64,000 bases of DNA, taken from positions 83,755,501 to 83,819,500 of the forward strand of contig CM070903.1 in NCBI GenBank assembly GCA_036417435.1, written 5' to 3'. Below the pieces are notes generated by a model, which worked only from the letters and a program-made list of their open reading frames with translations, did not search any database and was not told where the DNA came from. This stretch comes from Inia geoffrensis (Eukaryota > Chordata > Mammalia > Artiodactyla > Iniidae). Positions within the stretch are counted from its first letter, which is position 1. Every line of letters starts with the position of its first letter. Position numbers and translations under genes: made by a program. Of the stretch, positions 22,261-33,560 are shown piece after piece.

Positions 22261-23830
22261 CAATGAGCTCAGGAGAAACAGTCAATTCGAGGAAAAGAAA
22301 AAAATTTTAACAGCATTATTTATATCCTCAGAGAGAAAGGAAACTAGTGCACCCATGAAACAAGATTTGGTCTATAGAAAAAAGAACCTTCAGAGATAAG
22401 AAAGGGCTTTTGGAAATAAAGATAGTTAATTTTTTTATTGTATATGTTTGGAAGAAAAAATTTTAGAAAATCTCCCAAAAGTAAAACAATAAAAGATTTT
22501 TTTTTAAATAATAAGAGAAAAAAGACAAGAGCACTAGAGAATTATTCTAAAAGGCTCAATATTAGAACAGGAGTTCCAGAAAGAGGACACTGAGAAAAGT
22601 TTGGAACTGATTGCTAAAGAAATCATTTAAAAATTTTCCAGGACGGTATAAAAAATTATATTAATACACATCATTGTAATATTTCAGACATCAGAAATAA
22701 AAAGCAGATCCTTAAAGCTTCTAGAGAGAAAAATTGGGCCCCATATAAAGGATTGGGGTTCAGAATGCATCAGACTTCTCAGAAACAATGCTGAATGGGC
22801 AGAAGGGATTTTACTGGGGTGATGAAAATTTTCTTCAACTGGTTTGTGGTGACGATTTTTCAACTTGGTATATTTAGTGAAAAATCATTAAACTGTACAT
22901 TTGAAATGGGTGAATTTTATAAGTCCAATAATATATCTCAATAATGTGAAATTTTTCATAAAATGAAAAACTGTGGAATTAATATATAAAGCATTTCAAA
23001 TACAAAAATGTATAAGCATATTACAAAACAGCTAATTGTAAAATCCATGTATAAATTTTAATCATATCATTCAAATAAATTAGAAAGCAAAACAAGAACA
23101 AATAAAAGCACTGCTGAATGGAAGCTAGAATATCATCAAGCAATTTCTTTTCCAAATTCTGAAAGAAAATTATTTTATATCTACAATTCTCTAGCCAGTC
23201 TAACTGTTAATAAAACATGAACGAAGTTACTTGCAGACATGCCAAGTTTCAAAAAATGCATCTCTGTCGTACCCATTCTCATAAAGCTACTAAAGGATAT
23301 TATGAGGAACAAACCAAGAAAGAAGACATGGGACCCAAGGAAAGAGGAGAATCTAATATGGGAGAAAGACTAAAGAATTTTCCAGAAAGATGATGAAGGA
23401 AGCCCCAGGATGACAGTTGTGCAGCAACCCAGGACAGCAACCAATCCAGACTACAGCAGGAAAGCCCCATGCCTCAGGCGTGAAGTTTTGAAGAAACTAA
23501 TGGAACATATGTGTGGATAACCTGATTTATTTGAGTATTATAGAGAGAGTTCTAGCCTATAAGAGAGTTTAGGGGTGAATTAGCAATAAGTACATAGAAA
23601 ACTAAGCACAGGGGGAAAAAGAAGTAATTATTAACTTTAGGGGGGAAATGTTATTTTAAAAAAGAAATGTACCAGAATCACACCCAAAAATAAAAAATAA
23701 AAATAAATAAAAAATAAATGTAATCATATATAGTTTATTATGTCAGTCAGCTGTGAGCAATATTTACATAGTCATAATCATGTAAATGCTGAAAGTTGAT
23801 TTAACTAAAAACCCCATGCTTCAACAATAT
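22260..23830 (+). mobile_element. Ancient L1M 3' region with a nested insertion
   Basis: Old L1M 3' blocks occur in order: 'aggagttccagaaagaggac', 'cacatcattgtaatatttca', 'gcttctagagagaaaaattg', 'agaattctctagccagtcta'-like, 'gacatgccaagtttcaaaaa' and 'aaaccaagaaagaagacatg'. About 300 bases (22804-23112) interrupt it and contain another L1-type 3' tail ('gtacatttgaaatgggtgaa'). Near-repeats of 'ctgctgaatgg' flank the insertion. Confidence 0.65.
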
Positions 23831-23845
23831 TTAGGGAATGTGGGG

Positions 23846-23848
<3 letters not shown>

Positions 23849-23889
<41 letters not shown>

Positions 23890-23909
23890 GAGTGTGTGTG
23901 TGTGTGTGT
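23849..23909. repeat. (TG)n microsatellite
   Basis: About 30 TG units with GC/AG interruptions near the right end. Confidence 0.95.
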
Positions 23910-23954
23910 TCAGGGAAAGGACCTGTAAGAAAGATATATCCTCATCTTCCTACA

Positions 23955-24420
23955 GAAGGTGTCTTAGTTTGGATTTCCCCTGAGGCAGACCCTGAGACAA
24001 GGATTTGCCAGCAAGTCATTTATTTGGAAGTGCTGGGGACACTCAGAGAGAAGTGGGAAAGTGACATAGGGAAGGGAAAACAAACAATAAAGAATGAGTG
24101 ATTAGAACTTACTCCCACGAAAACTCTGGGAAATGGGGCAAAACACAGTCTCAGAATTATTCTGCCTGAGGGGCAGGGAGCTGAGGTATTCATACACCAA
24201 TTCCTGAAAGTCACTGGTTGAGGACCGCTGAAGGAAGCGGGGAAGGCATAGTCATTTCCTGGAACGTCGGCCTGTACATGTGAGGGCAGAGCCCCAAAGC
24301 CTTCAGGTACAGAGATGCAACCCTGGCAGTTAGAAGGGAGGAAGGATGCTTCATGGGAAGGTCTAAGGGACACAGGTGGAACACCAACAGCATCTGAGAT
24401 AGAAGTCAATAGATAATGTC
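23955..24420. repeat. Probable old LTR-like repeat
   Basis: The layout 'gtgtcttagtttggatttcc', 'agacaaggatttgccagcaa', 'gtcatttatttggaagtgct' and 'gaaaacaaacaataaagaat' resembles a decayed LTR, but I cannot name the family. A 182-codon minus-strand frame (24020-24568) across it shows no known protein. Confidence 0.4.
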
Positions 24421-25325
24421 TAAAATAGAAAACTCTAAAATTACAACATAAGCATTTATTTCCATTAGAAAATCGAGGTAAACACTTGAAGAAATAGCAA
24501 GAAATGTTGAAAGCAATTGACTCTGAGAAGTAGAAATCAGAGGTGGGGAGACATGAAGCAGAGAGCAATTTGTTTTATACCTAGTAGGACTATTTGGCTT
24601 TTTAAACACTGTATTATGTATGTTTAATGAAAATGAAAATTATATTTACCCAAAAAAATGAACAGGCAGTGCAAAGGAAGATGAGGTCATGATCTCAGGG
24701 TGGGACAACGGCTATGGAAGACCAGACCTGGCCTCAGGCTGGACTTCAGAACTGATCTTCTTTGGGGCTTCCGAGAGCATCAGGTGCTGGCAGAAGGCTG
24801 GCCATCTGTCATGGGGCGCTTGTGGGTGGTATGTAGATGACTCCTGTCTGATCTAGGGGCCTGGGAGAATGGTGCTGCCATTTACAGGCACTGCGAGAGC
24901 AGGCTGGGAGGAGAAGGTGGTGAGGTCATTTTGGTGCATGTGGAGGTGGGGTACCTAGGAGCACACCTGAGGGAGAGGTCCAGTGGCAGCTCAGGAGAGG
25001 GATGAGGGTCTCAGGGAATTTCTGGAAATTGTTCCCAGACAAATAATGGGAGAAGAGATGGGACTCAGTGGAGAGCGTTAGTGAGACAGTCAAGTGAGGG
25101 AATTTAGGGGCAGAATCGTGACACATGTGAGGGGGAGACAGAGGAGACAATGAGAAGATAAAAAGACTTGGCGATAGAAGTGTGAAGGGAAGTGTGAGGT
25201 CGGGGACCGTATTTCAGGAGCAGCAGTCACCAGTGTTCCAGGCTGCTGTGCTGTTATCATGGAGGGTGAGATGCAGACAAAAGCCCTTGCCTTTAGCCTG
25301 CACTCTGAGATGGCAGAGAAATCTC
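24421..25325. other. Intergenic, no recognised element
   Basis: Purine-rich unique DNA. No exon or RNA gene can be supported. Confidence 0.4.
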
Positions 25326-25329
25326 TGCC

Positions 25330-25470
25330 TGAGAAGTCAGGGGACCTAACTTCTGGTCTTCTTTTCACCTCCAACCCTGTGCGAATTACTTACCTCCCTG
25401 GACCTCAATTCCCACAACAGTGCAATTGGCCTGACAATCAGTCAGTTGTGTGTACTGGTACAGTTATACA
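25330..25470 (+). repeat. MIR-like fragment
   Basis: 'gacctaacttctggtcttct' and 'gcgaattacttacctccctg' fit a decayed MIR. Confidence 0.5.
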
Positions 25471-25689
25471 TGCTTGAGAAACAGAAATGTTTCCAGACTG
25501 CTTGGTAAAAAGCCATTTCCCTGAGTCCTTCAAATCTGCCCCCCCACCCCCTCCTTCCTGGTCCCCACTCTGGGACCACTCCCCTCCCCAGACCCTCATC
25601 CACTAACTAAGGGAGGACGCCTCTAGCCCTCTCTCAGCTGTATGGCCTGCACCCATTCCAATCGGTGGGCCCCTAGGATATTGGTTGTT

Positions 25690-25825
25690 AAATATTTTGA
25701 CTATCACCCCTGCTAATAATACCTCCCCTGTCTACCTGACAATGACCTGGTAAGGATCAAATGAAATAACAGATGTGAAAGGCCTTTGCAAATGCTCCAA
25801 GTGCTGTCATATATTGGGTAAAATA
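25690..25825 (+). repeat. MIR 3' fragment
   Basis: 'gctaataatacctcccctgt' then 'ggatcaaatgaaataacaga' and 'aaggcctttgcaaatgctcc' follow MIR order. Confidence 0.6.
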
Positions 25826-26103
25826 TTGTTTAAACATCAAAATGCAAAAGTAGTGCTGCCGAGAGACACGGTCACAGAGGGCATGGACACAGAGCTGTGA
25901 TGAATTGCAGGGCTGGAGACAGAGTGAGGGGGAGGGAAAGTGAGAGAGCGGCACGGCAGAGAAGGGAGAGAAGAAAGGACAGGCTGAAACCAGGCTGATT
26001 GCGCAGCCTCCCTCCCTAAGTATGGGGATGCTGTAGGCAAGACGCAGGAAACCAGATCCAGCTCAGACCACGTGCTGGGTTTTTGCCCTTTTTGCACCAG
26101 ACT

Positions 26104-26105
<2 letters not shown>

Positions 26106-26149
<44 letters not shown>
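26106..26149. repeat. (TG)n microsatellite
   Basis: Perfect GT/TG run of about 22 units. Confidence 0.95.
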
Positions 26150-26150
<1 letters not shown>

Positions 26151-26389
26151 GGGGATTGGAGAGAGGCAGGTGATATAAGTCCTTATGCATATGTTCATGC
26201 AGCTTGCTGTGGCCTGACATTGGTAAAAGCCCCAGGATGACAGAAATCCCAGATACTTTGGGGTTTGTGCCACCTCTAGATGTCTGGCATTCCCAGAGCC
26301 AAGCCCCACAGGTGGGGTCTTCCTATAAAATCAATCCCAGTAATCCTCTACACCCCCTAGGGTCTCTACAGTCTACAAACATGCTCAAA

Positions 26390-26560
26390 CACCTTTCTTC
26401 ATTCAATGTTCACAACTACTCTGCAAATTAGGTAATGTTATTCCTGGTTGATAGCTGAGGAAACTGAGGCTCAGAGAAGTTAACTGACTTGTCAGAAATA
26501 CGCAGAGAGCAGATGGCAAAGTCAGGACTTTGACCCAGGTTTGTGCTTGTTTCCTTCTTC
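26390..26560 (-). repeat. MIR fragment (reverse)
   Basis: 'caactactctgcaaattagg', 'gctgaggaaactgaggctca' and 'gagaagttaactgacttgtc' are reverse MIR. Confidence 0.8.
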
Positions 26561-26622
26561 AGACAGGACTTGCTGGAGGTCTTGTTTGAAAGGAGAAACT
26601 TCTTTTAAATTTCAGGTCCTCT

Positions 26623-26779
26623 GGGCTTCCCTGGTGATGCAGTGGTTAAGAATCTGCCTGCCAATGCAAGGGACACGGGTTCGAGTCTTGGTCCAGGAAG
26701 ATCCCACATGCCACCTGTACGCAGCAACCAAGGCCCAATGCAGCCAAAAATAATAAAATAAATGAATTTTTAAAAAAAA
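26623..26779 (+). mobile_element. CHR-family SINE with central deletion
   Basis: The head runs normally through 'ggttcgagtcttggtccagg' and 'aagatcccacatgcc', then jumps straight to the terminal 'acgcagcaaccaaggcccaa' and an A-rich tail, skipping the central body seen in the other long copies. Target duplications tttaaatttcaggtcctct (26604-26622) and tttaaaattcaggtcatct (26780-26798) bracket it. Central-deletion CHR subfamilies are known as cetacean markers. Confidence 0.88.
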
Positions 26780-26924
26780 TTTAAAATTCAGGTCATCTGA
26801 CTCCAAGTCCGGTGCACATGGCAGTGACCCTCCTGGAACAACTACTGCTTCAGCTGGAGGAAGAACTCTCCAGGACGGTCCATGGGTAATTTTGTGCCTA
26901 ACAATTTCAACATTACCTTCATCT

Positions 26925-27065
26925 CTCTCCCATCGTCCTGTCTTTTGTACTCATATGATCATGTGCTCCTCTGTTTAATAACCTTCATAGACCCCTGACT
27001 GCTTTCAGGATAAAATTTAAAGTTCTGCCATGGCCCTTCGAAACTCAGCCTGAGCATCAAGCCCA
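26925..27065 (+). repeat. L2 fragment
   Basis: 'aataaccttcatagacccct', 'gactgctttcaggataaaat' and 'aaagttctgccatggccctt' follow L2 order. Confidence 0.65.
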
Positions 27066-27440
27066 AAGGCTGCATACTCAAACGCCTGTAGGAGCCAGGC
27101 AGGTTTTTTAAATAAATGGGAGTCGCAGGCAGGTGCTGGGAGCAAGAGGGAGTGCTAGGGAGCACGTGTCCACCCGGAGGAGGAAGCAACTTCTCAGCAA
27201 AGTCGGCCACACAGGGGCACAAGCCTAGGGTGACTTCAGCTGACCGTATGGTTTTTCAAGAAAAGCCAGAAGTTCAGAATTTTATGTGAAATCACTCAAT
27301 TTTTAAAAGTTGGGCCTATTAAAAATACGTTTATATTATACAGTTTACGAGTACATACTTTACTCGTGTCTTCAGGTTGAATTTGAGGGTGGACTGCCAT
27401 TTCGTGATCTCTATTTTGAGAAATCTGGTCCACACATTAT
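27066..27440. other. Intergenic, no recognised element
   Basis: Short unique stretch between two L2 pieces. No gene is supported. Confidence 0.4.
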
Positions 27441-27700
27441 TCCCCAAACATGCCATATATTGTTCAAGTCTCAGGACCTTTGCCCAAGCTGGTCCCTCCA
27501 CCATTTCCTCACTCCCTTAATCTTGTGCCTTGGACAAATTCCTTCTTGTCTTTCAAGACCCATGTCAACTGTCACCTTTCTGCGACTGTTCATGACTCCC
27601 TCTTCCCACCCCAACTCCAGGCAAAATTAACAGCTCACTCAATCTGGTTCCCAGCACACTTCGTGCTAATGTCTAACAGTGTGTCTTACGCCCTCAACAC
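27440..27700 (+). repeat. L2 fragment
   Basis: 'ctcaggacctttgcccaagc' and 'ttcttgtctttcaagaccca' match decayed L2. Confidence 0.6.
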
Positions 27701-27764
27701 GTGGGGGCTTCCGTGGCACGGGAGGGGTGTATGTGTCCTCATTCCTTGGTCTCACTTTGGGACA

Positions 27765-27950
27765 AACTGCCTGCTTTAAATCCTGGCTCCACCCTAGGTC
27801 AAGTACTTAACCTTTCAAAGTCTCTATTTTCTCATTGGGTAAAATGGAAATAAAAGTAATGCCTAACTCATAGGATTATAGTGAGTAGGTGTATGCAAAG
27901 TGCCTTCTCTAGTCTTTGCAAAATAGTAAGTGCTTGCTTGTATTTTAGCC
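27765..27950 (+). repeat. MIR
   Basis: 'aaatcctggctccaccctag', 'caagtacttaacctttcaaa', 'actcataggattatagtgag' and 'atagtaagtgcttgc' follow MIR order almost to its end. Confidence 0.8.
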
Positions 27951-28140
27951 ATTAAAAAAAAAAAAATCCCCAAAGACTTGCTGAGTACCTACTGTATTGT
28001 GCACTAGGTTTGGGGTGGGGGACAGGGCACCCTATTTCCGTACTCCTGTGGAAGAAGTACTTTATCTGACAGCAATTTTGGGAGAAAGACCTGAGTATGC
28101 CAAGCCCACCCCTTCCTCTCTCTTTCTCTCTCTCTCTCTC

Positions 28141-28498
28141 TTTTTTAATAAACTTATATATTTATTTATTCATTTATTTACTTTTGGCTGCATTGAGTCT
28201 TCATCGCTGTGCGCGGGCTTCTCTAGCTGCAGAGAGCGGGAGCTACTCTTTGTAGCAGTGCGCAGGCTTCTCATCGCAGTGGTTTCTCTTGTTGCGGAGC
28301 ACAGGCTCTAGGCTCACGGGCTTCAGTAGTTGTGGCATGCAGGCTCAGTAGTTGTGGCTCGAGGACTCTAGAGCGCAGGCTCATTGGTTGTGGCACACGG
28401 GCTTAACTGCTCTGCAGCATGTGGGATCTTCCCGGACCAGGGCTCGAACCCGTGCCCCCTGCATTGGCAGGCGGATTCTTAACCACTGCACCACCAGG
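28141..28498 (-). mobile_element. CHR-family SINE (long type)
   Basis: Reverse long CHR body from 'tttggctgcattgagtcttc' to 'aaccactgcaccaccagggc'. The T-rich tail on the left abuts a (TC)n run (28118-28140). The 5' head departs from the usual 'aagtcc' and no clear target duplication is seen. Confidence 0.88.
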
Positions 28499-28690
28499 GC
28501 AGGACACCTCCTCCAAGAGAAGGTTGCCGGAGGTGGCCCGCAGCAGCATCCAAGCTCTGGAGGGTGGGGGGCAACATCAAGAAGCCCACTGTGGCCACCC
28601 AGTCAAGCCTCATCTTCCACTCGAAGCTTATCAAAGATAAAGCTGGTTTTTCTATCTGCATGCCTCGAGGTGCAAGGAGGAGCGTTGTTT
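28499..28690. other. Unassigned GC-rich segment
   Basis: This short segment next to the SINE matches no repeat I know. Short frames exist on both strands, but none reads as a known protein. It could be an old pseudogene fragment. Confidence 0.3.
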
Positions 28691-28790
28691 ACTAGGTCCT
28701 CCAACCAAATCCTGACGCTAGGGATACAGAGGTGAAAGAGATACAGCCTTGGCTTTCATGCAGCTCATGGTGTAGTCTCTGTCTGGCTGA
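28690..28790 (-). repeat. L2 fragment (reverse)
   Basis: 'gctagggatacagaggtgaa' and 'catgcagctcatggtgtagt' fit the reverse L2 tail. Confidence 0.6.
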
Positions 28791-28814
28791 CAGTGGTGAA
28801 GGAATTCTCTGAGA

Positions 28815-28930
28815 TAATGTGGTATGGGGCAAAGAGCATGGGTGTTGGAGTCACACACATCTGTTTGAATCCTAATTCTGTCACTTATTAGCAGGGCAAG
28901 AGTCAAACAAGTTATTCTGGGTCTGGGATT
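28815..28930 (+). repeat. MIR 5' half
   Basis: 'gcaaagagcatgggtgttgg', 'gtttgaatcctaattctgtc' and 'acttattagcagggcaagag' are the MIR head. Confidence 0.75.
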
Positions 28931-29044
28931 TGTCCTTGGTAATTTGGGGTCATTGCAAGGGTCAGGGCCTATTACAGGAAGGGTGGTTTTGCACATTCGC
29001 ATGAGTACTCAAATTAAAATGTTGACATTATGCCCAATCATGTT

Positions 29045-30115
29045 GCCTCCCGCAGCTTTCTCTTTCTCAATAAATGGCAATCTATTTTTCCATTGCTCAG
29101 GTCAGAAATCTTAGAGTCATTCTTTGCTCCCACCTCATATCCTATCCATCAGCAAATTCTGTTGGCTTTACAGAGTATATCTGGAATCTGACCCCTTCTC
29201 ACCTCCCCTGCCACCTCTCCCTTCTGAGCTGCCATCGCTTCCCATCGTGGTCATTGTGGTAGCTTCCTCAATGCTCCTCTGCTTCCACTCTTCCCTCCTG
29301 TACTGTATTTTCAGCCCAGATGGAGCTCATTAAAAAGTAAGTCAAGTCATGCCCCTCCCCTGCTCGAAATCCTTCAAAGGCTTCCCCTGTCACTCAGAGG
29401 GAAAGCCAAAGTCCTTCCAGTGTCTGGCCCCCAGCTGCCTTTCTGATCCATCTCCTATTCTTTTCTATCCTGCACTCCCTGCTCCAGCCACCTCCACGTT
29501 CCAGCCATACTGGCCCCTTGGCTGTTCCTGAGATATGCCAGGCAGGCTCCTGTCTCAAGCCTTTGCACTGTCCGTTCCCTCTACCTACGCTTCCCCCAGA
29601 GAGCCACGCAGCTTGCTTACTCATCCCCTTCGAGTCTTTGTTCAAATGTCATTTTTTTCACTGAGGCTTTCTTATGTTTTTAATTGCAACACCCCTTCCC
29701 CTTCACCGCCTTCCTCCCTTATCTTGTTTTATTTTTCTCCATCGTTCAACTGGCATTCTTTCTAGGGCTGCCATGAAAGTTGTGTGGGTTGGATGCCTGG
29801 CCAAAGGACCAAGCGCGGACCCAGGCTCTGCTTGCCAAGCTGTGTGCCCAGCCACCAGGTAGCCTCCACTCAAGGGGAGTGGCCTTCTCCTAATTTGCAT
29901 GAAGATGCTCTATAAGTAAGTTGATACCCGAATATTATGTATTTCATTTTTTTGTTTATCATTTGTCTACCTACCCTCCCTCATCGGCAGGGAAGCTCCA
30001 CGAGGCAGAGATTTTTGTCTGTTTCCTTCACTGCTATATCCCCAGCTCGTATAAAGGTGCATGGCACACAGTAGGTGTTTAATAAATGTTGACTCAATGA
30101 CTATGATGACTGTTC
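29045..30115 (+). repeat. Long L2 remnant with an insertion
   Basis: L2 blocks are in order over about 1 kb: 'agaaatcttagagtcattct', 'ccatcagcaaattctgttgg', 'ctgctcgaaatccttcaaag', 'cctttgcactgtccgttccc', 'tgttttatttttctccatcg', 'cagagatttttgtctgtttc' and the terminal 'cacacagtaggtgtttaata'. The stretch 29765-29935 does not belong to L2. Confidence 0.85.
29765..29935 (+). other. Foreign insertion in L2 with octamer and TATA-like motifs
   Basis: This roughly 170-base GC-rich segment breaks the L2 order. It contains a perfect octamer ATTTGCAT (29893-29900) and, 10 bases downstream, TATAAGTA (29911-29918). A solo LTR fragment or other promoter-bearing element is possible. Its edges are approximate and no target duplication was confirmed. 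Confidence 0.4.
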
Positions 30116-30399
30116 AACAAATTTTATTGGACTGAATTAAAAGTTGACACTAAAAATAAAAGACAGCCATGCCTTTATTGAACTCTCTCTTCAAATCACT
30201 TCAGGATTCCCCCTGTCTAGAGGAGTGAATATTCTGAGCATCCATTACCACCTTTTATCCCACCCTCTTTGATCACTTTCTGCTGTGTCTAACAGAGTCT
30301 GGGTTTGCTGCCATCCAACACTGACTTCACTTCTTCTGCGTTAATCACACTCAGCCTTGCCAACTCCACATTCCATTGTCTCATGTTTCCTGTCATTTG

Positions 30400-31335
30400 C
30401 TCCCAGGGAAGAACTGTCTGAAGGACAGGGCAGAGAAGATGGAACGGTGGCCAACAGCCATCCAGATCCGTGTAGCCAAGTGCCCTCTGCTTTCTACGTA
30501 CCTGGAAGTCCCTCAGGCACCCCCAAAGCAGCAAGTCCAAAATTGAACTCATTGGTTCCCTACCTTCACCCTCCCATAAACCTGCTCTTCCCACTTCAAC
30601 TGGTGGCCATAGCAGTTCCCATGCCAGACACCTAGGACTCCCCCTCACTACCTCTCACTCTTTTACCCCCACATGCAATCACTCTTCTAAAAATTTTTTC
30701 AAAAAGATACCCCCTTTTGGGACTTCCCTGGTGGTCCAATGGTTAAGACTTCACCTTCCAATGTGGGGGCTACAGGTTCAGTCCCTGGTTGGGGAGCTAA
30801 GATCCCACATGCCCCGTGGCCAAAAAACCGAAACACATAAAACAGAAGCAATATTGTAACAAATTCAATAAAGACTTAAAAATGGTCCTCATTAAAAAAA
30901 AAAAAGATACCCCCTTTCACTGCCTTAGTTCAGTTCCTCATTGTCTCACTTGTTCTCTGTCACAGCAGCCTCCCAACCCTTTCTCCACTGCCATCACCCC
31001 AGTTCACCCTGCAGCCGGAGTGGTCTTTCTTAAAAGTATATCTGACTCTGTGACTCCCTCTGAGAACCCTTCAAGGGTCCCTCGTGACAAGAGGGTGCTA
31101 TCTAAGCTTTCAGACCCCACATGATCCAGCCCCACCTGCCCCTCCAACCTCAAAGCCCACTGCTTCCTCCTCATACTTTTTCCTCCTGTAAACATGAGCT
31201 ACATGTCGTTCCCGGGACATGCCGTGTGATCTCACGCCTCCATGCTCTGTAGACGTGCTTCCCTCTGCCCGTAATGCTTTCCCCCACCTTCTCTCCCAGG
31301 CAAGCGCCTCTTTCATCTACCATCTTAGAAAGTCA
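30400..31335 (+). repeat. L2 remnant split by a SINE
   Basis: 'agcaagtccaaaattgaact', 'aacctgctcttcccacttca', 'gcagccggagtggtctttct', 'gagaacccttcaagggtccc' and 'gtgcttccctctgcccgtaa' follow L2 order on both sides of the SINE at 30718-30900. Confidence 0.8.
30718..30900 (+). mobile_element. CHR-2-type SINE with 17-bp target duplication
   Basis: The head 'gggacttccctggtggtcca' is followed by a shorter body ('ggggagctaagatcccacat') and the distinctive tail 'caaattcaataaagacttaa', 'aaatggtcc' plus poly(A). Perfect direct repeats aaaaagatacccccttt at 30701-30717 and 30901-30917 prove insertion into the L2. Confidence 0.92.
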
Positions 31336-31339
31336 TTTG

Positions 31340-31560
31340 GATGTAGTAGCATGAAATCCTGCTTTCTTGCTGACTAGTTATGTAAATTTAGGTCACTTTT
31401 AAAAACCCTCTGTCCCTCTGTTTTCTCTTCTGTAAAATGAGAATAATGTCAGAGCCCACCTCATTGAGTTTTTCTAGTCATTAAGGGAGTTAATTGATGG
31501 AAGGCTCTAGCAATGTGTCTGGAACATGGTAAACAATAAATGTTTGCTGGTTTTTAATTA
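31340..31560 (+). repeat. MIR
   Basis: 'agtagcatgaaatcctgctt', 'gtttctcttctgtaaaatga'-like, 'cagagcccacctcattgagt' and 'gtctggaacatggtaaacaa' follow MIR order. Confidence 0.75.
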
Positions 31561-31584
31561 TCTAATCAATCCTCAAATAAATCA

Positions 31585-31765
31585 CCTCTTCTCTCTTCGA
31601 TGCCATTTCTGCACCTTTTTCAAATGTCTGTCATGCACTCACCTCAGTATGAGATGACTGGTTGACTCGTCTGTCCCTCAGACTGGACTCACGGGACTGG
31701 GGTCTCTTTGAGGGCCAGTCTTTAAATGAGGGCTTAGTAAATATTGATTCCATTTAACTGACCGA
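31585..31765 (+). repeat. L2 3' fragment
   Basis: 'ctggggtctctttgagggcc' and 'agggcttagtaaatattgat' fit a decayed L2 tail. Confidence 0.5.
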
Positions 31766-33560
31766 TTGAAATAAAGACCAACCTTCAGTAAGATGTTCAG
31801 AAGGGCTACGCCAAGAGGGAATGCTGCAAACGCTTTTCTTCCAGTTCGTGGCTCTGGAGCAGCTTGTGTTCCAAGGTGGCCCGGCAGCCCCTCTGCCTTC
31901 ATGGCCAATGCCCCTTCTCCGGCTTCCACACTGCCGCTGTCTTGCCCAGGGGAGCCTGGACGGGGGCCACCCTTGCATGCTCATGGTGGACAGGCAACAT
32001 TCCAGAGCCTGGTGCTGACATCCCAGCTCACCGTCTACTGCTCTATAGCACTAATAGGGGAGCTATGATGAACCTGCTTAGTAAGCGGAGGCAGGGCTGC
32101 GAGGGGGTCCTAGCGGGCAGCAGACAGACAGCTACATGCCCCTCCAGCTTGATGTTCCCTTATCTCCGGGCTTGCCTGCCAGCCTCCCCAAAGACTTCCT
32201 TCAGTCATTCTCACTCCCGTGGCACACGCCGCCACTGAACACCAGTCAGGTGCCTCCTACCTCAGTGGTGAAGATCAGAGTGTTTTCAGGTTTTCACAGC
32301 CATTGGGAAATGTGGGCTGCATCTCCCTCTCCGAGTTCTTATATGAACCACTGCCTTCCTCAACCACATCTGGAATTTCCACAGTCACTGCTGAATATCT
32401 GTAAGAAACTCACTCCTAAACATTTGCTGACAGTTCTTCCCTTTGCAAGAGAAGCTCCCAGCACTGTGGCCCAGCCACTCCCATCTATGTCAGTCCCTCC
32501 CTCAGAAGCCGTCCTGGTCAGGGCCACTGTCACATCTCACTGGGTGTGCTGAATGGGCTGCCCAGGGCACCAAAAGCCCATTTTTGAGACACAAAGAACC
32601 CACCACTTTGTTAGCATTTGCAGACCCTATTAGTCCCCATCTGTCTCGTATTTCTAATTAAGCATCAAAAACACCCTCTTCGGCCTTGGCTGTTGAAGTG
32701 AAGGAGAGGGGCATACCCTGAACAACACTGGGTGGGGAAGGAAGTGAGCAGTTTGAGTTTGCCAAGTACTTTACAGACAGTAATGCAATAAAGAAATCAG
32801 AAACTACCCATACGTGTGTGTGTGTGTGTGTGCATGTCCTGCTTTATACAGAGGGAAGCAGATTTGGGATTAGAACAGATGACAACTCAGTTAAATTACC
32901 CTTAGCTTGGTTCATTAGAACGGCTCGGGAAGGAGGCTGCTTCCCATCTTCTTCCTGGAGCTCTTTCTCCGGTTCACCTCTTCCCATGTCCCTCCTTTCT
33001 GGCTCCTGTTTCTTTCTGAGAGCCCTAATTCTTTCTCCAGAACTTCATCCTCAGCCCTGGCTGTTCCCTGCCCACCTCACTTTCCACCTTAGCCTGCCTT
33101 TCCCCTGGGCTCTTTTCTTTCCCTGGGCTTGATTCTTTCGTCCACCGCCTCCTGGCTAGCTCTCTCCCTCTTCTTTCTGTGCTCTCTCTCCCCTCTCTCT
33201 CAGCAATGCCTTAGTTTGCCCTCCTCTTCCTGTGGTTTCTAGCACTACCCCGCCGGCTTTAGGTTCCACAGACAGCAGAATCTATGAGAGAAATGGTCCC
33301 TGCTCAGGAACCTTCTACTCACAGAGCTCTGTGCCCTTTTGGGGAGACTGCCTGAGGACGGTAAAGCAAATCCCCCATTGTTCAGGACAATTAGCTGCCA
33401 TGGACTAGAGCCATTGAACCACTGCCCATGTGTGGGAAGCTCCTGGCTACAAAAGCCCCATTCATGATAATACATTTTACAGACACACCAGAGGGCTATG
33501 AGAACCTCTGCCCAGACATCCCACTCCACAGGAGACAGAATCCCTGTCAGCTCAAAAGAA
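31766..33560. other. Intergenic, no recognised gene
   Basis: Mostly unique, CT-rich DNA with a short (TG)n at 32813-32832 and a pyrimidine-rich stretch at about 32940-33240. Open frames of up to 138 codons overlap on both strands and show no known protein. Confidence 0.4.

Noticed and set aside
24020..24568. 182-codon minus-strand frame
   Set aside because: It overlaps an old LTR-like repeat and has no recognisable domain or splice context.
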